Notes: generated from the sequence alone by a model not told the origin. A stretch of 8,768 bases of DNA from Verrucomicrobiales bacterium (GCA_003445095.1 DLVS01000154.1:1-8768), one strand, 5' to 3'; shown: positions 1-7,000, numbered from the stretch's first letter. Made by a program: numbers and translations.

Positions 1-380
1 CATTTGGGAAACGCGGCGAGTGGCATGGTGGCTTCGAGGTTAACCCAAGCCCGCGGGCAGGAGGAAGGTGGGAGAGATTTAGTTGGCTATGCGTGCGCCA
101 TCGAATTAACGCGTCGACAACGCCACAAGCGTACGCCCCACCCGTCATTTCCAACGCAGCCCAGGCAAACAGGTCAGGCACCGGCGAGGTCTTCAGGTTT
201 CCATGTTGTTGCCGCACCATCACAATCGGCTCCCGTTCCATGAACGGAACCGACAGCTGATCCCTGCTTTCGGCGAGTGACCGCCTAGAACTCCTCTGCC
301 AACCCAATTGCTTAGGTACAGGTGATTACCGCTAGCGCCCATGTATTGCTCAAATGCAGTAGGCGTAATACCCTCCGGCT
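1..380. other. Left-edge region without a convincing gene
   Basis: I see no recognisable protein, RNA gene or mobile element here. Short frames are open on both strands. One minus-strand frame begins with an ATG at 242-240 and runs off the left edge for about 80 codons, but its translation matches no family I know and its composition is not clearly coding. A perfect short hairpin (6-bp arms CCGTTC/GAACGG, 3-base loop) lies at 233-247. It has no T-tract, so it does not look like an intrinsic terminator. An 8-base palindrome, CGCTAGCG, lies at 330-337. Confidence 0.5.
343..371. promoter_or_regulatory. Possible vapBC operator (imperfect inverted repeat)
   Basis: GTATTGC at 343-349 is mirrored by GCGTAATAC at 363-371, with a two-base insertion in the right arm. 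The repeat ends nine bases before the GTG start of vapB. VapB-type antitoxins with a ribbon-helix-helix fold usually repress their own operon by binding an inverted repeat at the promoter, so the position fits. The match is short and no clear -35/-10 pair was identified, so this is a weak call. Confidence 0.25.
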
Positions 381-620
381 GTGACAACGATCTCGCTGAA
401 AGTCCCCGACATCCTCGATACGCGGTTAGCGGAAGAAGCAAATCGCCGACGGACCTCGAAGTCCGCTGTCGTTCGGGAGTGCGTGGAGAAAATGTTGCTA
501 AAGCCCGGCAAGGGGCAGGCAACCAGCTGTCTCGATCTCGCGGGCGATCTTGCCGGGTGCCTTAGCGGCCCGCGCGACATCGCTTCCAATCCGAAATACC
601 TCGAAGACTTCGGTCTGTGA
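381..620 (+). CDS. vapB: VapB-like antitoxin, ribbon-helix-helix (CopG type)
   Basis: This 79-residue protein is the likely antitoxin of a type II pair. It should bind and neutralise the downstream PIN-domain toxin and repress the operon. Residues 1-40 have the ribbon-helix-helix pattern: a short beta strand (TTISLKVPD), then two helices with LAEEANRRRTSKSAVVREC between them. The C-terminal part (about 50-79, DLAGDLAGCLSGPRDIASNP) is the toxin-binding tail commonly seen in VapB proteins paired with PIN toxins. The start is a GTG with no clear Shine-Dalgarno sequence; it is chosen because the first strand begins right after it. The end overlaps vapC by GTGA, which implies translational coupling. 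The family assignment is strong. Activity is inferred. Confidence 0.85.
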   Translation: MTTISLKVPDILDTRLAEEANRRRTSKSAVVRECVEKMLLKPGKGQATSCLDLAGDLAGCLSGPRDIASNPKYLEDFGL

Positions 621-1039
621 GTGAAGTCGTCATCGCCGACACCGGGCCGCTGGTCGCTTTCCTGGTCCGGCAGGCACAACACCATCGTTGGGCTTGTGAG
701 ATGATGGCATCGTTCCGTCCGCCCCTGCTCACCGGCGAACCAGTGCTGGCAGAAGCCGCGCACCTCCTGCGCCGCCACGGATGCGAAACCGACCCGCTGC
801 TCGCGCTGATCGAGCGTGGCGTGCTCAATATCGCCTTCTCCGTCGAAAGCGAATTGGCCCCACTTCGTCAGCTTATGCGCCGCTGCCGCGACCAGCCGAT
901 GTCCCTCGCTGATGCTTGCTTGGTACGTCTCGCCGAACTGCACGACACTCCGCGGGTATGGACGCTAGATTCCGATTTCCGCGTCTATCGGCGGCTAGGG
1001 CGTTTGGTCATCCCGACCCTGATGCCTGATGCCGTGTGA
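617..1039 (+). CDS. vapC: VapC-like toxin, PIN-domain ribonuclease
   Basis: This 140-residue PIN-domain protein has the usual VapC length. PIN toxins are Mg2+/Mn2+-dependent ribonucleases that cut tRNA or rRNA when freed from their antitoxin. The acidic residues expected at the metal site are present: D8 in IADTGPL, E46 in VLAEAAHL, D99 in SLADACLV, and D118 and D120 in TLDSDF. The domain therefore looks intact and potentially active. The GTG start lies inside the last codons of vapB (4-base overlap), typical for these operons. It ends with TGA at 1037-1039, only six bases before the ATG of an unrelated coding remnant. The RNA target cannot be told from sequence. A generic PIN-domain nuclease is the only realistic alternative, and the paired antitoxin argues against it. 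Confidence 0.9.
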   Translation: MSEVVIADTGPLVAFLVRQAQHHRWACEMMASFRPPLLTGEPVLAEAAHLLRRHGCETDPLLALIERGVLNIAFSVESELAPLRQLMRRCRDQPMSLADACLVRLAELHDTPRVWTLDSDFRVYRRLGRLVIPTLMPDAV

Positions 1040-1044
1040 GGCGA

Positions 1045-1167
1045 ATGGTGGAGGCGTCGGATTTGACGTCACCGGTCTGGACTCCCGTCAGCGAGACCAT
1101 CCTCACCGACTCCTGGAAGCTGCCATTGAACCCCAATAACTCGTTCTTCCGCCTGTCCCTGCCCTGA
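1045..1167 (+). pseudogene. Orphan C-terminal tail of a secreted protein
   Basis: The frame from 1045 to the TGA at 1165-1167 reads as about 40 residues containing EASDLTSPVWTPVSETI, then SWKLPLNPNN and FFRLSLP before the stop. Many secreted Verrucomicrobiota proteins end in this pattern: a 'tsldLtnpvWtPV' strand, a variable loop, then a proline-rich strand and FFRL/FYRL. The rest of such a protein, normally hundreds of residues, is absent. The in-frame sequence upstream runs straight into the end of vapC in another frame. The piece is therefore read as a truncated remnant, perhaps left when the vapBC segment arrived or after a deletion. A short free-standing gene starting at ATG 1045 is possible but unlikely, since there is no signal peptide. 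Confidence 0.5.
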
Positions 1168-1432
1168 AATCGTGCAAGCGAGGAAGTGCTCACGACATTT
1201 CCTCAGATTTCCGCCTCCTTCGCCTCCGTCTGATCAACGAATCGTCTCGCAATTGAACGTGAGAAAACGCCAGCCTATCCCTGTCTACGGCAGTTGAAAC
1301 GCGCAGGCCCAATTAGCGTTTCACGCCTTAAACCAGCACGATGCTACGAACCTCGACGCTCCACCTACCGACGCCCCATCGTCAATGGCCGCGAGCGAAT
1401 CGAAGTGATCCCGTCCGGGCCATGGATCGACG
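1168..1432. other. Gap before fabF, possibly containing decayed coding sequence
   Basis: No complete gene is visible. One plus-strand frame is open from 1234 to a TAA at 1438-1440, about 68 codons, and so overlaps the fabF start by eight bases. It has no ATG; the only plausible start is a TTG at 1294. Its last residues (RPIVNGRERIEVIPSGPW) look more protein-like than the rest and could be the end of a lost gene, but I cannot assign a family. No strong Shine-Dalgarno sequence or convincing promoter was found in front of fabF. Confidence 0.35.
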
Positions 1433-2692
1433 ATGAGTAACTCACTACCCCGAATTGTGATCACCGGAATGGGAGCGATCTCTCCGGTCGGGCTCAATAA
1501 TCGAGAGACCTTCGACCAACTCGTTGCCGGTCGATCGGGCGTGGGTCCGATAACTCAATTCGACGCGTCACGCCTTCCTTCTCGAATCGCCGGCGAAGTG
1601 AAGAACTTCAACCCGACGGACCACATGGATCACAAGGCGGCGCGACGCATTGGGCGCTACGCGCACTTCTCGATCGCGGCTTCGACGGAGGCGATTCGGG
1701 ATGCCGGACTCAACCTCCAGCAAACAGAACCGTCCCGGATCGCGACACTGGTCGCCTCGGCGACCGCCGATTTCTCCTTTATCGAGTCCCAGATGTTCCA
1801 CCTGTTTCAGAATGGGCCCGGCAAAACCAACCCTTTTGCGGTGCCACGCGCCAGCACCAGCATGGCCGCAGGCAACGTCGCGCTTCACTTCGGCCTGACC
1901 GGGCCGGGGTTTGGCGTGTCGTCAGCGTGTGCCACGGGGAGTCATGCGTTGGCGACGGCGTGGATGCTGCTCCGCGCTGGGTTCGCGGACGTCGCACTGG
2001 CCGGCGGCGCAGAGTCGGCTATCACCGAATCTTATCTGGAGTCATTTTGCGCGCTGCGCGCTCTCTCGACCCGCAATGACGAGCCCGAAAAAGCCAGCCG
2101 GCCCTTCGACCGCACCCGCGACGGCTTCGTCATGGCCGAAGGTGCCGCGGTGCTCGTTTTGGAAACGCTCGAACACGCCCGGCAGCGCTCGGCGAGAATA
2201 TGGGCCGAGTTGGCCGGTATCGGGATGTCCTGTGATGCCCATCACATCACCGCCGCCCATCCCGACGGGCGCGGGGCTTCTCAGGCCATGGATCAAGCAC
2301 TCAAGTCAGCTGGCCTGGACGCGAGCCAAATCGACTATATCAATGCCCACGGAACTTCCACCGACGTTAACGACCCCATCGAAACGCGAGCGATTAAGAC
2401 CACGTTTGGTCAACGGGCCTACACGACCCCGATCAGCTCCATCAAGTCGATGATCGGCCATTCGATTGGAGCTTCGGGGGCCCTGGAGGCCGTCACGTGC
2501 GTCAACGTCATCAACCGAGGCGTGATTCCTCCCACGATCAATCTGGAACAGCCTGACCCGGCGTGCGACCTCGATTACGTACCCAATCAGGCGCGCGTTC
2601 AACCGGTCCGGACGGCGATGTCCAATTCGTTCGCGTTCGGCGGCCAGAATTGCGTATTGATCTTCAAACGGTTCGAGGATCAGCCACGCTAA
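1433..2692 (+). CDS. fabF: Beta-ketoacyl-ACP synthase II (FabF/KAS II family)
   Basis: This 419-residue condensing enzyme matches FabF length (about 410-415). FabF extends acyl chains in the cytoplasmic type II fatty-acid pathway by decarboxylative condensation of malonyl-ACP with acyl-ACP. The thiolase-fold hallmarks are all present: VITGMGAISPVG at the N-terminus, nucleophile C166 in SSACATGSH, H306 in HGTSTDVND, K338 and H343 in KSMIGHSIGASGALE, and FAFGG near the C-terminus. The catalytic positions are each offset by three from the E. coli enzyme (C163, H303, K335, H340), which supports FabF over more distant ketosynthases. No acpP, fabG or fabD gene is beside it. It may be a second copy or serve a specialised lipid or polyketide product; sequence alone does not decide. 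The ATG has no clear Shine-Dalgarno sequence. Confidence 0.88.
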   Translation: MSNSLPRIVITGMGAISPVGLNNRETFDQLVAGRSGVGPITQFDASRLPSRIAGEVKNFNPTDHMDHKAARRIGRYAHFSIAASTEAIRDAGLNLQQTEPSRIATLVASATADFSFIESQMFHLFQNGPGKTNPFAVPRASTSMAAGNVALHFGLTGPGFGVSSACATGSHALATAWMLLRAGFADVALAGGAESAITESYLESFCALRALSTRNDEPEKASRPFDRTRDGFVMAEGAAVLVLETLEHARQRSARIWAELAGIGMSCDAHHITAAHPDGRGASQAMDQALKSAGLDASQIDYINAHGTSTDVNDPIETRAIKTTFGQRAYTTPISSIKSMIGHSIGASGALEAVTCVNVINRGVIPPTINLEQPDPACDLDYVPNQARVQPVRTAMSNSFAFGGQNCVLIFKRFEDQPR

Positions 2693-2773
2693 TCGCCAAC
2701 AGGTTTCTCGCGACGGCCTCTCTCTCAACCGCCGCACCCAAGGCTCACCACCAGCCGTATTGGAAGTCTGGCC

Positions 2774-2960
2774 ATGCACTTAGGAAATAACCGCCGATCT
2801 TGGGGTCTATTCCTCATCGGGCTCTTGGTGAGTCTACTCCTCATCGGCAGCGGTTGTCGGTCCACCCGATCCACACCTCAGTGGATCGCTCCAGCGTCTG
2901 GCCAGACGAACCTGGTCGCGAATCAAAATCAAGTGTGCCTGCGGATGCGTGCCCTCGTCA
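2774..2960 (+). pseudogene. Truncated lipoprotein gene, N-terminal part only
   Basis: A well-placed Shine-Dalgarno-like GGAAG (2762-2766) precedes the ATG. The first 28 residues form a lipoprotein signal peptide: basic n-region (NNRRS), hydrophobic core (GLFLIGLLVSLLLIG) and lipobox LIGSGC, with the lipidated Cys at residue 28. The next 30 or so residues look coding (up to NQVCLRMRALVSS). From about base 2958 the same frame runs antisense through the end of the convergent haem-binding gene, continues to 3139, and becomes a proline- and arginine-rich shadow. The real gene therefore seems cut off near 2950-2960, and the stated end is the estimated breakpoint, not a stop codon. The alternative is an intact 121-residue lipoprotein overlapping the neighbour by about 180 bases, which I consider less likely. 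No function can be given. Confidence 0.45.
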
Positions 2961-4994
2961 GTTCAACCGGAACGCTCCGTCCTTCGTTTCCAGTTTTACC
3001 ACCTCGGGTACTTGTTTCGGATCCAACCGAACGATCACGCGGTGTGTTCCCGCGGCGAGTTCCGTCGTCGTGTCACCAGCACCACCGATTTTTCGGCCGT
3101 CCACCCACAGTTCGGCGCCCGGGCCCGCGGTTAGCTTGAACCTCACTGGACCTGCGTTCGCCGTGGTCAACTCCGTGCCCGCGTAGATTGCGAGGCGCGA
3201 GGTCCAAAACTGAGCCTTCGTAATTTCGTCGATCAAGCCTTTCGGAAGGGTGCCCCGCACGAGCGCGTAAGTTGGCGACCATCGTTTGTCGTCCCAAGCG
3301 GCGGTCAAAGGCCAGGCTTCCTGGCCCGCCTGCGCGTCGGTGTGAACGGTCTGCGTGATCCGCCACTGTCGCGCGACGCCGCCTTGCGCAGCGTCGAAAT
3401 CACCCGGCTTACCTAGCCGGCTCAGGAACGCGATCAGATCCAACTGTTCCTGTTCGTTCAACGGATCCAGCAAACCGCTCGGCATCAGCGAAAGGGTCCC
3501 TTGTTCACGTTTCTCGATATCAGTTTTTGCGATCACCTGCTCCGCGCCGGCAGCATTCCGTAGCACCACATCCGACGGCGACTCGCGAGCTAAGGTCCCC
3601 GTGTATTCGGATCCGTCCTTGGTGGTGATGATCAGGCTATGATAGCCCTCCTTGATCTTGGCATTGGGCAATAATACCGACTCGACCAAATAATCGACGG
3701 GCGCGCTGGCGCCAAGGCTCGTCATGTCGGGCCCAACTTTTCCGCCGGCGCCGCCAATCGCATGGCAACTCACGCAGGCGAGGTCACTGCGCCGATAAAT
3801 CCATTCGCCGCGAGACGGATCACCTTGAGCTGACGCCTTGGCCGCCAATTCTTTAATCAATCCCGCGCCAGAGGCTGCTGGGTCAGTCGAAAGCCCGGCG
3901 CCCTTAGCCAAGGCGAGGGCTAAATCGAGTTCGCTCCGGCCACCTTCGCGTGCTGCTCGCAGGCCCGCCTTCGCGGACTCGGGAGCCAGACCTGACTCCG
4001 GCAGAGCTTCGGCGACCCGTTTCCCGGCGCCTTTCACTCCCAAAACCGCCCGCCAAAATTCGAGTGCCGCGGCTTCGTCGGTCGTGGTTTTTGCGACTTC
4101 GACGATGGCTGGTAAAGCCCGGTTCAAGTCCAAGGCCGCGAGGGCCGATGCTGCCTGTCGACGTACCGCGGGATTTTGGGTTGGTCCAGTTAAGCCGACC
4201 AATGAATCCACGGCGTCTTTGCCGCCGATTTGTCGAAGGGCGTCGATCGCCGCCGCCTGCGTGGCGGGATCGGTTCCCGAGGCCCCCGCTATCTGCGCGA
4301 GCTTTGAAGTTGCCCCAGGAAGGTCCTTCCATTGGCCAGCAAGCTTGAGGGCCGCGGTTCGCGTGGCCGGCGAAGGAGAATCGAACAATTTGATCAGCGC
4401 CGTGCGGTCGCCGTCGGGCGTCAACTTGCGCAAGCGCGATGCCTCACCCAGTGCCTTGAGTCCGCGCGCCGACGCGGCCTCGTCAAATCCGCCGTTCAAC
4501 ACTTGGTCCAGCAACCGCCGCAACTCCTTCGGGGTACCGGCCGCGCCGATCAGTTCGATCCAGGGTCCGCTGCCGTCGCGTTGGAGTGGCCGGCTCTCGA
4601 GCACTTGCGCGAGTACTCGACTCGCCTGGTCGGGTCGCAGCGCCTTCAAAGCAAACTCGAGTTGTCGCTCACGGCCGTCCGGTTTCCACGCCCCACTTTG
4701 AAGGGCGGCAATCCACGGCTCGGACAGATCGTTGATCGTGAGCCACAGCGCGTAGTCCAGTGTGGGATCCATCGGCTTGTCCAATACACCGAGCGCGGCG
4801 GCGGCGGCTTCGGCGGTAGGGAATTTGGCTAGAGCGCGCAAGGCTTCGAGGCGAACCTTGGGCGAATCGTCTTGGACGAGGCGGGTCAACGTGGCCAGCC
4901 GAGCATCGTCCGCAGCGTGGAGGAAGAGACCGGCGCCTAGCCAACTCCAACACATCCATCCGCGCAGTCGCCTTAAGTTCCACCGCCAAAGCAT
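2958..4994 (-). CDS. Exported HEAT-repeat protein with PVC-type haem-binding domain
   Basis: The 678-residue protein starts with a likely signal peptide (basic WRWNLRRLRGW, hydrophobic core, cleavage near FLHAAD). Residues about 30-380 are alanine/leucine-rich helical repeats of HEAT type (for example SPKVRLEALRALAKF and NPAVRRQAASALAAL). A c-type haem-binding domain follows at about 395-540: C407-V-S-C410-H411, then GPDMTSLG, VESVLLPNAKIKEGY, and M504 in SLMPSG as the likely distal haem ligand. This order matches the 'putative heme-binding domain, Pirellula/Verrucomicrobium type' (TIGR02603). Residues about 550-678 are a beta-rich tail with AELWVDGRKIGG. In many relatives these modules follow a large membrane-bound dehydrogenase/propeller domain, which is missing here. 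It probably acts in periplasmic electron transfer; substrate and partner are unknown. vanZ lies 88 bases upstream on the same strand. No clear Shine-Dalgarno sequence is seen. Confidence 0.85.
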   Translation of the reverse strand: MLWRWNLRRLRGWMCWSWLGAGLFLHAADDARLATLTRLVQDDSPKVRLEALRALAKFPTAEAAAAALGVLDKPMDPTLDYALWLTINDLSEPWIAALQSGAWKPDGRERQLEFALKALRPDQASRVLAQVLESRPLQRDGSGPWIELIGAAGTPKELRRLLDQVLNGGFDEAASARGLKALGEASRLRKLTPDGDRTALIKLFDSPSPATRTAALKLAGQWKDLPGATSKLAQIAGASGTDPATQAAAIDALRQIGGKDAVDSLVGLTGPTQNPAVRRQAASALAALDLNRALPAIVEVAKTTTDEAAALEFWRAVLGVKGAGKRVAEALPESGLAPESAKAGLRAAREGGRSELDLALALAKGAGLSTDPAASGAGLIKELAAKASAQGDPSRGEWIYRRSDLACVSCHAIGGAGGKVGPDMTSLGASAPVDYLVESVLLPNAKIKEGYHSLIITTKDGSEYTGTLARESPSDVVLRNAAGAEQVIAKTDIEKREQGTLSLMPSGLLDPLNEQEQLDLIAFLSRLGKPGDFDAAQGGVARQWRITQTVHTDAQAGQEAWPLTAAWDDKRWSPTYALVRGTLPKGLIDEITKAQFWTSRLAIYAGTELTTANAGPVRFKLTAGPGAELWVDGRKIGGAGDTTTELAAGTHRVIVRLDPKQVPEVVKLETKDGAFRLN

Positions 4995-5082
4995 GGTTCA
5001 GAATAGGCACTGCTTGATCGCCAGGACAAGCACCGCTCGAAGTGATGAGAAGCGCATCCAATCAGAGGGTCAACGGCCGGTT

Positions 5083-5586
5083 TCACGTTGGGTGAGCTCG
5101 CGCTGACGTTGCCGGTCGAGCGGATTGACTCTCCCAACGTTGACGTCGGCGTCCCCACCACCAAATAAGCCCGATTGCCACCGCCGCTCCGGCTGAATCG
5201 AACAAAACGTCGGTCACTTGGCCCTGGCGACTGGGGATAAACGATTGATGGATTTCATCGGTGACTGCGTAACCGGTCGCCAACGCCCAACTAAGCACCG
5301 CCAGTCGGCGCGGCCAGGGGCGTCGAAATCCCAAGTCGGCTTCGTTCAACGCGCGCCACACGAGTCCCGCCAGGATGGCGTATTGAACTGCGTGACCGGT
5401 CTTGCGGACACCGGTTTGGACTTGACGAATCGCCGCATCGGAAATGTCAGGAATGAACCATCTAAGGACGGGGCCGATGATGCGCGAGGTTCGGCGCACG
5501 GACAGAGCATCCGTAGACCCCAGAAAAATCAGGAGCATCCACAAAGCGACTGGCAACCAAACGAGCGGAATGCGGATTCGCGACAT
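5083..5586 (-). CDS. VanZ-like membrane protein
   Basis: From the chosen start this is a 167-residue membrane protein of the VanZ-like family. A first transmembrane segment (VWLPVALWMLLIFLGS) is followed by R61-K62-T-G-H65 AVQYAILAGL, then GYAVTDEIHQSF, PSRQGQVTDVLFDSAGA and a last hydrophobic segment before a basic tail. The K-x-x-H-x-x-x-Y, DE-x-H-Q and D-x-x-x-D-x-x-G motifs are the family's conserved core. VanZ is named for a teicoplanin-resistance accessory protein, but most chromosomal members are uncharacterised, so resistance should not be assumed. The start is uncertain. ATG 5586 puts helix 1 near the N-terminus but lacks a Shine-Dalgarno sequence. The in-frame ATG at 5709 has GGAGAAG just upstream and would add 41 unremarkable residues. 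The haem-binding gene follows after 88 bases and may share its transcript. Confidence 0.85.
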   Translation of the reverse strand: MSRIRIPLVWLPVALWMLLIFLGSTDALSVRRTSRIIGPVLRWFIPDISDAAIRQVQTGVRKTGHAVQYAILAGLVWRALNEADLGFRRPWPRRLAVLSWALATGYAVTDEIHQSFIPSRQGQVTDVLFDSAGAAVAIGLIWWWGRRRQRWESQSARPATSARAHPT

Positions 5587-5779
5587 CGCGGCGCGAGGAG
5601 ACCAGTGGCTCCCGGACGGTCGCAAATCAAAAGCCGGCAATTCCACGGAACGCAATCGGATGGTAGACCTAAAGATCGCGAGGTTGCGCGGCGACGGATT
5701 CGCGATCATCGAATCTTCTCCGGGAACGCCATGGTGGAACAGGTGTTGCTGTCTCAGAAGGATCGAGTGCCGTGAGCCT

Positions 5780-6606
5780 ATGTTGCCGTTCATTCTGATT
5801 TTCCTGGTCGCGGGCCTGGCCTTTGCTGTCGTGGAAATGTCGGCGCCCACTTCGTTGCTCGTCGGCTCCAAAATGCGGCCATCGTCGATGTGGTCTGGTC
5901 CGGCGGATTTGCGGTGTTGGCCCTCTTATACTTGATCCTACCCGCCGTGCTCGTAGCGCCCTCTCGATTTCGCCCAGAGCTCGCTCCACGATTGATCACG
6001 GTGATGGTGTTTGTCTGGAGCATCAGGCTCGCCTTGCATTTGGGCGCGCGGGTGGCGGCTCATCATCCGGACGAAGACGTTCGATACGCCCGGTTAAGGA
6101 ACGAGTGGGGTGAAGGTGCCAATCGAAGGATGTTTGGGTTTTTCCAACTCCGAGGCGTGTGGCAGGTCGTGTTGTCCCTACCGTTCGCCCTCGTGGTGCT
6201 GAATCAGCAGACCGAACTGGGACCGTGGCACATGGCTGGAATCGCCGTTTGGATCGCTGGCATTCTCGGGGAATCCACCGCCGATCTACAACTGACCGCG
6301 TTTCGTTCTAAGCCTAGAAATCGAGGCCGGGTTTGTCAGACCGGATTGTGGAGCTACTCGCGTCATCCTAACTATTTCTTCGAATGGCTGATTTGGATCG
6401 GTTACGCGCTGTTCGCCTTGAGCGGACCGTGGGGTTGGCTCGGGCTCATTGCCCCGATACTGATGGGGCACTTCCTGGTGAACGTCACCGGAATTCCCAT
6501 CGCAGAAAAGCTCTCAGTGAGATCCAAAGGTGACGCCTATCGTGAGTACCAGCGAACCACGAGCGCGTTCATTCCTTGGCTTAAGAAAAGAACCGTCCCG
6601 CAGTGA
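5780..6606 (+). pseudogene. DUF1295 membrane protein, frameshifted near its N-terminus
   Basis: Most of this gene is a clear DUF1295 protein (steroid 5-alpha-reductase/isoprenylcysteine methyltransferase-like membrane superfamily): NAAIVDVVWSGGF, GLWSYSRHPNYFFEW and IPIAEKLS...YREYQRTTSAFIPW, with several hydrophobic segments. Function is unknown for most of the family; related enzymes reduce or methylate lipids. The natural N-terminus is in a different frame. ATG 5780 begins MLPFILIFLVAGLAF, a good first helix, but that frame stops at 5933-5935, while the conserved part (HFVARRLQNAAIVD onward) is one base off. The frames can be joined near 5831-5838 (gtggaaatg) by restoring one base, giving about 275 residues, a normal length. 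No canonical -1 slippery heptamer is present, so this is a one-base deletion, or a sequencing or assembly error. An in-frame GTG at 5890 would give a 238-residue protein lacking helix 1. Confidence 0.75.
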
Positions 6607-6630
6607 ATTCTGGCGTTGATGTGAAGCTCA

Positions 6631-6643
6631 ACCCGAACCGGGT
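6631..6643 (+). terminator. Weak hairpin after the DUF1295 gene
   Basis: A small stem of five pairs with a three-base loop (ACCCG-AAC-CGGGT) begins 25 bases after the stop codon. Only a short mixed T stretch follows (gttgcaattt), so it is at best a weak intrinsic terminator. Confidence 0.22.
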
Positions 6644-6861
6644 GTTGCAATTTCCTAGCTCGGCGATTCACCGATCGTGAGCTTTACGATCCAATCTCGA
6701 ATGCTCGCGAATCGGGGCGATTTTCGAGGCGAATTTGCTAATGGGTGACCCCTTTGCTTTTTCTGCCGAGCCTGAACGCCCTGGCAGCCTTCGCTCGAAC
6801 CTCGAACTCAAATCCGTCCGAGATTCAGTTCGCCCTCCGATAGTTGTCCCTACCCGCCTCC

Positions 6862-6902
6862 AATAGTGAGGCCCCTCCTCCCATCCATTTCGGCCCACTA
6901 TT
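6862..6902. repeat. Inverted repeat AATAGTGAGGCC / GGCCCACTATT
   Basis: The left arm at 6862-6873 and the right arm at 6892-6902 are complementary over 11 pairs with one bulged base; the loop is 18 bases and pyrimidine-rich. No T-tract follows on either strand, which argues against a simple terminator. The motif CCTCCAATAGT (6857-6867) has a near copy, CCTCCGATAGT, at 6834-6844. CAATAGTAAGACCCC at 6941-6955 matches CAATAGTGAGGCCCC at 6861-6875 with two differences. Role unknown; it could be a decayed repeat element or a protein-binding site. Confidence 0.4.
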
Positions 6903-6971
6903 AAGGAAAACCGCGCTCCCTGTGCGGAGATCACGATCGTCAATAGTAAGACCCCATTGCCGACCTCATAA

Positions 6972-6989
6972 GCGCTGGAGGGCTAGCGC
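6972..6989 (-). terminator. Hairpin just after the PEP-CTERM gene
   Basis: GCGCT at 6972-6976 pairs perfectly with AGCGC at 6985-6989 around an 8-base loop. It starts 11 bases past the stop codon of the minus-strand gene, a typical terminator position. The T-rich tail is poor, so this is a tentative call. Confidence 0.3.
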
Positions 6990-7000
6990 ACTCCATAACG

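Larger units (their letters stand above)
6607..7000. other. Convergent intergenic region with short repeats
   Basis: This lies between the ends of the DUF1295 gene (+) and the PEP-CTERM gene (-). No coding sequence or RNA gene is recognised. It contains weak hairpins near both gene ends and a cluster of AATAGT-type repeats around 6834-6955, each described separately. Confidence 0.5.

Noticed and set aside
1..242. Minus-strand open frame running off the left edge
   Set aside because: About 80 codons without a recognisable domain, and frames on both strands are open here. Not enough to call a gene, although a partial gene cannot be excluded.
350..943. Long minus-strand open frame antisense to vapBC
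   Set aside because: It covers two well-supported genes, matches no family I recognise, and its composition is that of a codon-shadow frame.
3838..4701. 287-codon plus-strand open frame
   Set aside because: It is antisense to the HEAT repeats. The Ala/Ser/Arg-rich translation without domains is a shadow of the alanine-rich repeat codons on the other strand.
5218..5775. Plus-strand open frame opposite vanZ
   Set aside because: The translation is polar and patternless, while the opposite strand shows clear VanZ motifs.
5826..5842. Programmed -1 ribosomal frameshift in the DUF1295 gene
   Set aside because: No X-XXY-YYZ slippery heptamer lies in the right frame at the junction and no obvious downstream stem-loop was seen; a one-base indel explains it more simply.
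5870..5873. AAAA run as the site of the DUF1295 frame break
   Set aside because: Adding a base here would join the frames, but the sequence just upstream in the second frame (HFVARRLQ) already looks like the native protein, so the break must lie earlier, near 5831-5838.
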